Assembly (NCBI GenBank): GCA_963377175.1
Contig: CAUJNA010001430.1
Coordinates: forward strand, 1 to 64,000
From: Effrenium voratum
Taxonomy: Eukaryota > Sar > Dinophyceae > Suessiales > Symbiodiniaceae
Direction of reading: 5' to 3'
Length of the DNA stretch: 64,000 bases
A model generated the notes under the pieces. The model was given only the letters and a program-made list of their open reading frames with translations, ran no database searches and was not told the DNA's origin. A program made the position numbers and the translations under genes. Below, one piece after another: positions 1 through 9,776 of the stretch. The first letter of the stretch is position 1; every line of letters begins with the position of its first letter.

Positions 1-1040
1 AATCAAGTGCCCAGCAAAAGCAACAGCCCAACAAAACAACCAGCAGCCCAACACCCTGCAGCTCAACAGCCCATGATCCTAACAGCCCAACCAGCCCAAC
101 CAGCCCAACAACCCAACAGCCAACCCAACAGCCAACCCAACAGCCCAACGCAGCCCCAACAAGCCAACAGCCCATCAGCCCAGCAGCCCAACAGACAAGC
201 CCAAAACCTTAAACGCACAAACAGCCATACAGCCTAACAGCCCAGCAGAGCCACACAGCCCACAAGCCGGGCCCACAAGCCCAACAACAGCCTGCAGCCC
301 AATAAACGCACAAAAAGCCCCAAGAAGCCCTGCCCAGCACAAACACAACAGCCGAACAGCCTTACATGCCCAGCAAAAGCAATAGCCAAACAAAATAACA
401 AACAGCCCAGCAGCCTGCAGCCCAACAGTGCATGAGGTTAACAGCCCAACCAGCCCAACCAGAGCCCAACAACCCAACAGCCCAGTCCAGAGCCCCTGGC
501 CAACCAGCCCCACTTCCCCCACCAAACTGGGACCAGCAGGGGATCATCCTGGGCACTTCCCCCACCAAACTGGGCCCAGCAAGGGATCACCCTGGGCACT
601 TCCCCCACCAAACTGGGACCAGCAAGGGATCACCCTGACCACGTCCCCCACCAAACTGGGACCAGCAAAAGATCAGCCTGGGCACTTCCCCCACCAAACT
701 GGGACCAGCAGGGGATCACCCTGGGCACTTCCCCCACCAAACTGCGACCAGCAGGGGATCACCCAACCGCCCATCAGCCCAGAAAGCCAAGCCCTAAACC
801 CTAAACACACAAACATTACACCCTAGCAGCCCAACAGTCCCAAACAGCCCTACACACAACCCAAGAACCAAACAGCCCTGCCCAGCACAAACACAACAGC
901 CCAACAGCTTTACATGCCCAGCAAAAGCAACAGCCCCAACAAACAGCCCAGCAACCGGCCCAGCAGCCCATGAGGTTCACAGCCCAACCAGCCCAACAGC
1001 CAACCCCAGCCCAGAGCCCTGGCCAACAACCGCCCATAAG
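1..1040. repeat. Compound AGCCC/AAC low-complexity repeat block
   Basis: The strand is dominated by variants of CAGCCCAAC. On top of this lies a longer period of about 548 bp: the run starting TGCCCAGCAAAAGCAA recurs near 367 and 915, each time followed by CATGAGGTT and more AGCCCAACC. The left edge of the window repeats the same motif. Open frames on both strands are low-complexity (Gln/Pro/Asn or Gly/Leu/Cys) and are not credible proteins. Two CCCTAAA heptamers near 790-805 are too few to call telomeric. Confidence 0.9.
511..768. repeat. 43-bp minisatellite, six copies
   Basis: The unit contains CCCCCACCAAACTGGGACC followed by AGCAGGGGATCACCCTGGGC. The anchor CACTTCCCCC (or CACGTCCCCC) occurs at 511, 554, 597, 640, 683 and 726, exactly 43 bp apart, with only point differences between copies. 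It is nested inside the AGCCC-rich block. The period is not a multiple of three. Confidence 0.95.
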
Positions 1041-1230
1041 TCGGTTCCTCGATCTCGGGGCTTTTGTTTACCCAGGCGGGGGCGCTTCCCGAGATCTCCT
1101 CGACTTCAACGTGCCCCTGAAACGGGGCTGTAGTGTACTTCCCGTCCTCCCGTGCAGCACGCGCTGAAAACACCGCAAATACCAGCATGTTCTTGCCCCG
1201 AGCGCGGAAACATCGCAAATAGCAGTGTTT
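1041..1230. other. Short unique segment, no gene recognised
   Basis: This is a moderately GC-rich stretch between two repeat blocks. It contains GAAAACACCGCAAATAC near 1166 and a related GGAAACATCGCAAATAG near 1205; the first recurs in inverted orientation near 57090. No convincing coding frame was seen. Confidence 0.5.
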
Positions 1231-1561
1231 TGGTAAGAGCACCCGTTATTTTCTTGTCCCGAGCCAATGGTAAGGACACCTGTTCAAGTGCACTCGTTTG
1301 GCACTGTATCCATGCCAGCCAAATGGTAAGAACACCCGTTCAAGCGTACTCGCTCAGCACTGTATCCATGCCAGCCAAATGGTAAGAACACCCGTTCAAG
1401 TGCAGTCGCTCAGCACTGTATCCATGCCAGCCAAATGGTAAGAACACCCGTTCAAGTGCACTCGCTCAGCGCTGTTTCCATGCCAGCCAAATGGTCTGTG
1501 CACTCGCTCAGCACTGTATCCATGCCAGCCAAATGGTAAGAACACCCGTTCAAGTGCACTC
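1231..1561 (+). repeat. 56-bp minisatellite whose units begin with a splice-donor-like GTAAGA
   Basis: About five full or partial copies run from 1270 to 1561, with a diverged copy upstream from 1231. Each full unit begins GTAAGAACACCCGTTCAAG and ends CCATGCCAGCCAAATG. The unit at 1494-1535 has lost part of its 5' end. Every junction reads AAATG/GTAAG, which fits a 5' splice-site consensus, although no transcript evidence is available. The period is not a multiple of three. Confidence 0.92.
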
Positions 1562-2093
1562 CCCCCCTTCTACGGCAAGTTTGTGGTGTGTCTTTTTCAA
1601 TCGCTTCTCCGGAAAGGCTACCCTTCTAAGGCGGCGGCGCCCGGAAGTGAGTGAGTGAGTGCGTGAGCAAGTGAGTGAATGAGTAAGTGAGTGAGGGCGG
1701 AGGGAGGCGGCGGGAGGAAGGAAGGAAGGAAAAAAGGAGGAGACAGCGGCGACGGACGACGAGCGGAAAAAGTAAGAACCCCGCACAATGATATGGGGAA
1801 AACCGAACGAACATCTATTTAACTATCTCGGGTAATAAATTTTGCAATTATAATGAGAATTGCGGGATAAGTCATATTATACGCTATCTATCTATCACCC
1901 TTACTAGAAGCTTACGCCAACCACAAAATCTACAATCATTCCGGGACTCCCCCATACCCGTCTATGTATGAGCATCACAACCCCCAAGTGGCTTATTACC
2001 AAGACGACCTCCGTACAAGCATCGCGACCGAGGTACCTTACGCACTAACCGGAAATCCAGACAAATACACAAAACACAAAGAAAAACAGACAG
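1562..2093. other. Unassigned sequence with a purine-rich GTGA/GGAAGG stretch
   Basis: Around 1645-1745 the plus strand is purine-rich, with GTGAGTGA-type repeats followed by GGAAGGAAGG. The remainder to 2093 is unremarkable, mixed-composition sequence with no recognisable gene. Confidence 0.5.
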
Positions 2094-2124
2094 AGAAAAA
2101 GAGAGGGAGAAAGAAACAAAAGAC

Positions 2125-2156
<32 letters not shown>

Positions 2157-2234
2157 AAGAAACAACAAAGAGAAAGACGGAGAAAGGAAGCAAGAAAGAA
2201 ATAAAACAAAAAGAAAGAAAGAAAGAAAGCAGGA

Positions 2235-2302
<68 letters not shown>

Positions 2303-2612
2303 AGAAAGAACGAAAGAAAGAAAGAAAGAAAGAAAGAAAGAATGAATCAAAGAATCAAAGAAAGACAGAGCGAGAGAGAGAGAGAGAGAGAGCAAAAAAG
2401 AGAAACAAAGAGACAAAGAAAATAAGAGAAAAACACAGAACAAACATAATAACCAACAAACAAAAACAAAAAGAGAAAAAATAAGGAAAAAAAGAAAAAC
2501 AAAGAAACACATAAAAAAAAGAGAAAGAAAGAGATATAAATAGAAAGATAGAGAGAGAGAGAGGGACAAAGAGAGAAGAAACAGAACAAAGAGAAAAAAA
2601 AAAGAAACAGAA

Positions 2613-2644
<32 letters not shown>

Positions 2645-2667
2645 AGAAACAGAAAGAGAGAGAGGGA

Positions 2668-2756
<89 letters not shown>

Positions 2757-2801
2757 AAGAGAGAGAGAGAGAGAGAAACACAGAGAGGCAAAGAGACAAA
2801 A

Positions 2802-2855
<54 letters not shown>

Positions 2856-2881
2856 GTAGAGAGAGGCAGAGAGACAGAGAC

Positions 2882-2918
<37 letters not shown>

Positions 2919-3150
2919 ATTGAAGAGAAAGAGAGACCGAGAGAAACAAAGCCAGAGCAGAAAGAGGCCAGAGCCAAACAGAGAGACAGAGAGACAGAGA
3001 GACAAAGAGACAGAGAGAAAAGAGGGAATAGGGAAAGAGAGAAAGAGGGAAAGAGAGAAAGAGAGAAAGAGAGAAAACGGGAAAGAGGGAAAGAGGGAAA
3101 GAGGGAAAGAGGGAAAGAGGGAAAGAGGGAAAGAGGGAAAGATGGAAAGA
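2094..3150. repeat. 1-kb polypurine microsatellite tract (GA, GAAA, GGGAAA)
   Basis: The plus strand is nearly all purine for about 1 kb. In order it holds mixed AGAAA, a (GAAA)n run around 2213-2340, mixed GA/AAA, long (GA)n runs around 2620-2930, and a (GGGAAA)-like run around 3030-3145. Long Ser/Leu/Phe and Lys/Arg/Glu open frames on the two strands simply reflect the repeat. Such tracts can form triplex DNA, but nothing here shows a function. Confidence 0.97.
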
Positions 3151-3359
3151 GGTTGCCGGAGGCGGCCCAGATTCGGGAAACATTGGCCGGGTTATGCCGC
3201 GAGAGCTCTAGTCTAAGCGAAGATCCGAAGAACCCCGCCAGATTTCCGCAAAATTGCGGAGCACGACAATTCGGCCGGAGTACCGCTGCAGCGGCTCTAC
3301 GGTGTACTGGAAATGCGACCCAGAGGCCGCACTGGTATATAGGAGATTAATATATCCAA

Positions 3360-4040
3360 TATTCATTTGAGTAGCGTTTTTTTCGCAGATGATGGATTTT
3401 TGCTTCGTGGGGAACTCCCAAAAGCTCCGCGAAGGCACTTGTGCGATACATTGTGTACCGCGAAGCCCCGCGAAGCCATTTCGCGTAGCCCGGTAACATT
3501 GACATAGGCGAAGCCATTTCGCGAAGCCACTTCGTGGTTTGAGTGTATTGCATGCTTTCATGGCAAGTGTGTTGTGCGCTTCCAAAGGTTGATGTTTAGA
3601 GGCAGTAGGCTGCGACAAGATTGCAGGAAGATTACGGGAAGACGACCGGAAGAGCATTATGCGTTGCAGGCCCGGTTTTGCTAGAAACGATAGAGCGTTT
3701 TCGCGAAGCCCCCACGAAGCCCCCACGAAGCCCCCACGAAGCCTCCGCGAAGCCTCCGCGAAGCCACCGCGGTCCAACTTCTATGCTCCGCCCCTTTGAG
3801 GTGTAGCCATATCCCTAGTCCTGAAGCTCAATGCCTCTCTTGCCGCCTTTTATCGCCCCCCTTTCGCATGGACTCAACTTAATGCAACAACATGGGGGGC
3901 CGCAAACAGCAGAGATGTTTTGTGGAACAAATATCTATAAAGCCCGGCGAAGCCATTCCGCGAAGCCACAGTCTTGCCGCGAAGCCTCGCGAAGCCAACC
4001 CTTCCACAAATCCTGGCCCCGCGAAGCCCCCCCCCATAAC
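3360..4040. repeat. Degenerate CGCGAAGCC repeat field
   Basis: The octamer CGAAGCC, usually as GCGAAGCC, recurs irregularly. Densest are 3455-3535, a tight run at 3705-3765 with 10-bp spacing (CCCACGAAGC), and 3940-4030. Several copies sit next to TTTCGCG, so segments such as GCGAAGCCATTTCGCG can fold back. No credible gene overlaps it. Confidence 0.85.
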
Positions 4041-4054
4041 CTCCCCAGCAGTAT

Positions 4055-4239
4055 ATAAGCCCTAAATCTCTAAAAAAAACAATGCTTATTTTGAAACAAA
4101 TAAAATAAACCAATTATTATACTTTAACTTAATTAAAATCAGCTTTATATTTCCAATAAATAAAAAATAATATTTCTCACCTATTTTCATTACTCAATAT
4201 CTAAAAATCATTTTCTCTAAATATATATATATCTATATG

Positions 4240-4270
<31 letters not shown>

Positions 4271-4490
4271 AATTCGGACAATACATATACATATAATATA
4301 TATACATATTGTAAATATACATATATATTCAATTTCAATATATTTTAATAATTAACATAATTCGAAAACATCAGGATAAATCAATCAAAATCACCAAAAC
4401 ACCAACCACAACACCATCAGCACACACACACACACAACACACACCCCAATTTTAAAAACGAACCATCCAAAAAGCTAAAAAAAAAGAAAA
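4055..4490. other. AT-rich island with TA microsatellite
   Basis: Composition switches abruptly to strongly A+T-rich, with a TATATA run around 4215-4275, scattered AATAAA and ATTTT words, and a CA run at 4419-4445. It ends as abruptly, in mixed-GC DNA. No open frame of note, tRNA or rRNA motif was recognised. It could be an AT-rich element, a scaffold-attachment-like region or transferred organellar DNA; nothing here decides which. Confidence 0.75.
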
Positions 4491-4662
4491 GCTCGCGATG
4501 TTTCGGCGAATTTATGGATTTATGTTGGGGTAAGGGAGCCAACATTTCGACAAAAATGGGATGGTGCTATCCCCGTCAGAAGCGCTCAAATATCCAGCTT
4601 TACGTCCGCCAAATTTCCCGGGGTTCCAAGCCCACGCGGACCAAAAAGCAGGCACCGCGCAG

Positions 4663-4773
4663 GCCCGCAACCGAATCAACTATAAACCGACTGAGGTTGC
4701 GGAACAAAGGCTTCACGACGCAATCCGAAGCCGCAAGTATGCGCGCTCAAATTTACTCAGGGATACATTTGTT
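4663..4773 (+). CDS. Candidate internal exon, unrecognised charged segment
   Basis: The sequence GCGCAG/GCCCGC at the left and GTT/GTAACA at the right would bound an exon of exactly 37 codons, phase 0 at both ends. The predicted peptide begins ARNRINYKPTEVAEQRL and continues with HDAIRSRKYARSNLLRD, a charged helix-like composition unlike the low-complexity frames around it. No domain is recognised. The open frame extends on both sides, from about 4561 to 4923, so the true borders are uncertain. The segment lies between an AT island and an ACA-repeat block, and no partner exons are visible. It could be a chance frame. Confidence 0.25.
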
Positions 4774-4934
4774 GTAACAATCTATCTTAATACATTGGTA
4801 GCCTTTTTATGTCCCCGCTCATCACATTGTTCTCATCCAAGTGAAGCCTCGCAGAAGTTAGCGAGGTTACGCCCGCAAAAGCCGAAAGAGCAACAATGCC
4901 AGCGCCAACACCGCGCCCGCTGACAAGAACAACA

Positions 4935-5419
4935 AGAACAAACAGGACTAAACAACAACAACCAACAACCAACAACCAACAAACAACAACCAACAACCAA
5001 CAAACAACAACCAACAACCAACAAACAACAACCAACAACCAACAACCCCAACCAACAACCAACAACCGACAACCGACAACCAACAACCAACAACCAACAA
5101 CCAACAACCAACAACCAACAACCAACAACCAACCACCACCACCACCACAACAACAACAACAACAACAACCACAACCACAACCACAAGAACCACAAGAACC
5201 ACAAGAACCACAAGAACCACAAGAACCACAAGAACCACAAGAACCACAAGAACCACAAGAACCACAACAACAATAACAACCACAACCACAAGCACAACCA
5301 CAACAACAAGAACAAGAACAAGAACAAGAACAACAACAGCAGCAGCAGCAACAACAACACCAACAACCACAACCACAACCACAACCACAGCCACAGCCAC
5401 AGCCACAACAACAACAACG

Positions 5420-5455
<36 letters not shown>

Positions 5456-5525
5456 CCGACAACCGACAATCACAACAACAACCGAGAACCGACAACCGGC
5501 AACCGACAACCAATAACAACAACCA
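4935..5525. repeat. ACA/CCA-rich compound microsatellite (AACAACC, CCACAAGAA, CCACAA)
   Basis: In order there are AACAACC-type 7-mers (4955-5135), CCACCA and ACA triplets, a run of 9-bp CCACAAGAA units (5180-5265), further CCACAA, AGCAGC and GACAAC runs, and mixed motifs to about 5520. The Gln/Asn/Pro/Thr open frame on the plus strand and the Cys/Gly/Leu/Val frames on the minus strand are repeat artefacts. Confidence 0.95.
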
Positions 5526-7065
5526 CAAGAAAAACCCGATCAAGCTGATGGCAAGTCGGCAATAAGACATGCGTTGCTTGTCGGGGCAGTTGAAACCTCG
5601 CGACTGCCAGCGCTGGGGGAGCTGCGTTTGTTTCAGAATGAAGAGTTGGCAAATCCGAATCCCTCGAAGGGGAAGCCATTGCAAAAGGAGCTCGCAGCTC
5701 AAGATCCTTTTCTCTACTGCATATAAGACATCAATGAATTGGGTATCCAAACAAGAAACGCCTTGCCCCGAACCTGTGTTTGGTTTTTATACGACACAAA
5801 ATCTGAAAATCAAGACACACGCCTCTCCCATGGGCCTGTGCCATGGGCCTCGCTGCGTCGTATTAGCTACTGAAATAGATATGCGTCGGAAACAAAGTTT
5901 GGGAACAAATGCTGAGCTGTCTCTGTCAGATGTCATTTAAGGGCGTGCCCGCTAACAATCAGAGCACCGTGGCGCGTGCTCGCAGGCCAAGCAGCTGAAG
6001 ACCCCGAGCATGGAAAAGCAGGCGCCCATGAGGAACAGCAAGGCCAGGCCAAGCTGACAAGGGACACATGCGCGATTTACACACGCAACCCCCTACACAA
6101 CTTCATGAATAGCAATACTTCGAGATCCGTCCATGGTGAAAAGGGTTCTGGAGCCTGTGCAACACCACACAGGCTTTTGTGCATTTGTGCATTTGTGCGG
6201 CAGATCCTTCAAGACAAGCCTAGCCTCAAACAGAGACACCCGCAAGCCAAGAAGACTTGGTCCCAAACCAAGCCGTACGCAAGCCTTTACCGTCTCTTGC
6301 CTGGCATCTTGTGGGGCAGTCACACATGTGGAAAACAGGAGCACCGTCTCGCCAACACCACTGGCATTCCTAAACCAACTCGCTTAATTTCTGGTCGCGG
6401 TCGCGCTTGATTGACCCGGCGCCGACGCCCAGCCTGTTCGAACCATGGCAGCGTTCGCGTCTGCCTCGCAACGAATGTTTGCGAGGTTCTGAGTTCCCCC
6501 CCCTCTCTCTACATGCCAAGGCCCGCTGCATTCGGCTTGACTAAGCTTCGTTGCCACTGCCAACAACGCCTGTCTCTGACTTGGTCGCGCGGAATAGTCC
6601 CGCGCCGTGTGACAGGCTCAACAACACGCTTGCCCCATATGCATTGACAGCTGTCTCCGAAAGCAACACCACCTACTGTAGCATCCTCACATAATCTATA
6701 CAGCATCCTCTTGGTTTCCCTGGAAAAACATTGCACGTGCATTACTGGCGGGGAGTGCAGGCGAGTTCCGAAGGGTCGAACCTGGCTCATGACTCACTCG
6801 AAGGAATCAATGACCACTGCAATGGACACCCGTCCCTGCAAATCCAGACGCAAAGAAACAACCAATCCGAGTGCCTGGACAGCTTCCAGTAGCACAGCAC
6901 CGGCATAGTGAACGCCTTACGTGCGCTGGCTGTGAACTTGCGGCTCGCACAGAAACTCAGCCAAGGCGCACTTCAGACAAATGAGTTTCGCGCGATTGCT
7001 CAGGATGGTTTGCGGAAAAGAAGGTTGCTTGTGTGTAATACAAATACGCAGGCTTTCTATACTCA
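5526..7065. other. No recognisable feature
   Basis: This is mixed-composition sequence with only short open frames, up to about 140 codons. None shows a domain, a convincing start context or paired splice sites. Short direct repeats such as GCATTTGTGCATTTGTGC near 6180 are present. Confidence 0.5.
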
Positions 7066-7345
7066 ATGCATTATGCTCTTCCTCTTCTAATTCTTTGTTT
7101 CTTCTTCATTCCTTCCTTCCGAATTCTTTCTTTCTTTCTGCCTTTATTCCTTCCTTTCTTTCGCTCTTGCCTTCCGTCCCTCTTTACTTATGTATTTCTT
7201 TCCTTTCTTTCTGTCGATCTCCCTCACTTCTCTATCTCTTCCTACCTATCTACCCGTCTATCTTATCCCTCTATGGATCCTATCTACCCGATCCTGCCCT
7301 TGGATCTATCTATCTATCTAGCTATACCTAGCCTCTCTCTATTTA
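7066..7345. repeat. Pyrimidine-rich tract with CTAT/CTTT microsatellites
   Basis: The plus strand is nearly all C and T, built of TTCCTTTCTTTC-like words and ending in a (CTAT) run near 7305-7322. It mirrors, on the opposite strand, the polypurine character seen near 2.1-3.1 kb. Confidence 0.8.
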
Positions 7346-7539
7346 TCAGAAGAAGCTTAGAGAGTAAAAAAGAACTAGACGACGGATGGCCCGGAAGCAA
7401 AGCAACACGTTAAATCAACTCTGACGCCTCCCTCACCTCATGAGAAGCCAAGCGTGAACACGTCAATGTCCCTGCTCAAGCCTAGCCCCTGCAAGTTCTG
7501 ATGAGCAAGCTTAGCATCATGCTTCGCTACTTCGGTTGT

Positions 7540-7660
7540 GTGCAATGTTGTGAGTCAATGCGCGCGAAGCTGTGCGTAATGCCGTGATGCTGCGCATGAT
7601 GTTGCAAATCATGCTGCGCGTGACGCTGTGCGTGATGTTGCCCATGATGCTCTACAACAC
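7540..7660. repeat. Degenerate GCTGCGCATGATGTTG tandem repeat
   Basis: About six diverged copies of an ~18-bp word related to GATGCTGCGCATGATGTTG follow one another (GCTGTGCGTAATGCCGTGAT, GCTGCGCGTGACGCTGTG and similar). No gene is associated. Confidence 0.65.
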
Positions 7661-8619
7661 CTCTTTGTCCACTCTTTGTGCCCGTTTTTTGGGGTCAACC
7701 CCTCTTATCCAAATCAGTGGCTGCGCAAGAAGGCTGGCTTTCTTTGCCACGGAAGTGTACACGGAGATGCTTCTAAACGGAGATGCTTCTAAACTCCCTT
7801 ACTCTAAAACACACTATACATGGTACTCAAACAAATCTTCAACAATACCAGTTGGGATTTTCTTGCTTTACATGGTTGTCTAAAAGTGGGGCACAGATGG
7901 GCGCTGTTCCGGGCGCGTTTGAGAAGCTGGGCAGGCAAGATGCCGCCAAATCTGGAGCCAGGAACGAAATGGACTTGTGTTACTCTTTTGCAGCTACGCG
8001 AGCAAAAGAGGAGATTCGAACCGTCGACCTGGCCATCGCGAAAATCTGTGCCCCGGGCAATGTTTGCGCAAATTGCACCGCCGATGCAGTTCAGCAGTAC
8101 GGTGAGCTGTTGGGCAAAACAGGCTGCAGCTCCTGCACATTGGCCCGAGAATGACACTGAATGAACCTAGCTGGAATCAAAGCAGGAAACCTCGCCATGC
8201 AAGCAAAAACCATTCGGCTTTTGAGGCAGCAGGAATAGAAGCTATTGCAAACAAGTCGGAGATATTGGCCATTGCTTCCAACATGGAACCCCTGTTGGGC
8301 TTATCACCTTTTTCAGGAGAAAAAGAAGAAATGGATACTTGTGGTACTTGTGCGTTGATCAGCATTCCCTTCGGGTTTCAAGTGACCAAGGGTAACTTTT
8401 CCCATGTGGGACATGTGTCACTCTTGATCAACCCCCACTTGCGACTTGTACCAGCCCTCTCCTCCAGAGGCAGCCAGAATGGATGTCAGCAAGACTCCTG
8501 TCTTGCTAAAGTCGCGGACCCGCGATTATGCTTCCTGCCCAAAGCACTTGGATGTATATATATATATATATATGAGGAGCGGACGAAACCCTTTACTTGG
8601 CCCTAATACTTTGTTGAAC
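7661..8619. other. No recognisable gene; short TA microsatellite at 8554-8572
   Basis: Several overlapping open frames of 100-150 codons occur on both strands, but none has domain character, and they occupy the same bases in conflicting frames. A TATATA run lies at 8554-8572. Confidence 0.45.
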
Positions 8620-8651
8620 GTTATCGTTTTTGGGGGAGACCTTATCGTTTT
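8620..8651 (+). repeat. Left copy of 32-bp direct repeat flanking the 61-bp array
   Basis: The segment contains GTTATCGTTTTTGGGGGAGA followed by CCTTATCGTTTT. The same 32 bases recur at 9745-9776. The word TTATCGTTTT is present twice inside each copy, and a third CCTTATCGTTTT lies at about 9657. Confidence 0.9.
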
Positions 8652-8679
8652 ACAGTGTTTTTGAACTTTGGCAGATCCG

Positions 8680-9650
8680 GCTCGAAAATCGCAACTTTGT
8701 CGTGCAAGTCTAGTACGCGAAGTACACTTCCGCAGCTCCAGATCGAAAATCGCGTCTAGTGCGCACAGCACACTTCCGCATCTCCAGCTCGAAATCGCAA
8801 CTGTGTAGTGCAAGTCTAGTACGCGAGGTACACTTCCGCATCCCCAGCTCGAAAAATCGCTGTGTAGTACAAGTCTAGTACGCGAAGTACACATACTTCC
8901 GCAGCTCACGATCGAAAATCGCAACTTTGTAGCACAAGTCTCGCACGCGAAGTACAATTCCGCAGCTCCAGCTCGAAAGTCGCAACTTTGTAGCACAAGT
9001 CTAGTACGCGAAGTACACTTTCGCAGCTCCAGCTCGAAAATCGCAACTTGGTAGTACAAGTCTAGTACGCGAAGCACACTTCCGCAGCTCCAGCTCGCTA
9101 ATCGCAACTTTGTAGTACAAGTCTAGTACGCGAAGTACACTTCCGCATCTCCAGCTCGAAGATCACAACTTTGTGGCGCAAGTCCAGTGCGCGAAGTTTA
9201 CTTCCGTAGCCCCAGCTCCAAATCGCAACTTTGTAGTGCAAGTCTAGTACGCGAAGTGCACTTCCGCAGCTCCAGCTCGAAAATCGCAACTTTGTGATAA
9301 AGAATAGTACGCGAAGTACACCTTCCGCAGCTCCAGCTCAACTTTCTTTGTAGCACAAGTCTGGTACGCGAAGTACACTTCCGCAGCTCCAGCATGAAAA
9401 TCGCAACTTTGTAGCACAAGTGTAGTACGCGAAGTACACTTCCGCAGCTCCAGCTCGAAAATCTCAACTTTGTAGTACAAATCTAGTACGCGCAGTACAC
9501 TTCCGCATCTCCAGCTCGAAAATCGCAACTTTGTAGTACAAGTCTAGTACGCGAAGTACACTTCCGCAGCTCCAGCTCGAAAATCGAAACTTCTAAGTAC
9601 AAGTGTCGTATTTACGAAGCACAGCTTGGCAGCTCCAGCTCGAAAGTGGC
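8680..9650. repeat. 61-bp minisatellite, about 16 copies
   Basis: The unit runs AAAATCGCAACTTTGTAGTA, CAAGTCTAGTACGCGAAGTA, CACTTCCGCAGCTCCAGCTC, G. Copies differ by substitutions and small indels, with early units around 8750 and 8850 shortened. Because 61 is not divisible by three, frames on the minus strand cycle through three different peptides (for example FELELRKCTSRTRL and SSWSCGSVLRVLDL). This is the signature of non-coding repetition, not a repeat protein. Confidence 0.95.
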
Positions 9651-9744
9651 GACTCGCCTTATCGTTTTACGTTGGCCAGGAAAGGGTCCCACCCTAAAGA
9701 GTTGCAACTGCAGGGGTTATTATAGAGCCGTGTGATAGCTAAGG

Positions 9745-9776
9745 GTTATCGTTTTTGGGGGAGACCTTATCGTTTT
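9745..9776 (+). repeat. Right copy of 32-bp direct repeat flanking the 61-bp array
   Basis: Identical by eye to 8620-8651, in the same orientation. About 90 bp of unique sequence separates it from the last minisatellite unit, versus about 30 bp on the left side. Confidence 0.9.

Noticed and set aside
788..806. CCCTAAACCCTAAAC, telomere-like
   Set aside because: There are only two heptamers, inside an unrelated low-complexity block. Another single CCCTAAA at 23285 shows the word occurs by chance.
1231..1561. Possible CRISPR array because of regularly spaced repeats
   Set aside because: Units are directly adjacent without unique spacers, and the context is eukaryotic.
2045..3183. Minus-strand open frames of 216-310 codons rich in Ser, Leu and Phe
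   Set aside because: They are direct translations of the GA/GAAA microsatellite. Three frames are open at once and there is no sequence complexity.
4896..4930. A protein running from the 4.66-kb candidate exon into the Gln/Asn/Thr repeat
   Set aside because: The open frame reaches a stop at about 4921, before the repeat, and the repeat is read in a different frame. No continuous product is supported.
4787..5750. Long Cys/Gly/Leu/Val frames on the minus strand and a Gln/Asn/Pro frame on the plus strand
   Set aside because: They arise from ACA/CCA and CCACAAGAA repeats. Several overlapping frames are open and no domain is present.
8010..8035. GATTCGAACC word, a minus-strand tRNA B-box look-alike
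   Set aside because: The surrounding minus-strand sequence cannot form a cloverleaf, and no A-box lies at the required distance.
8526..9528. Minus-strand frames resembling a repeat protein with CTSRTRLVLQS motifs
   Set aside because: The 61-bp unit shifts frame at every copy, so successive repeats encode different peptides. This is the opposite of what a selected repeat protein shows.
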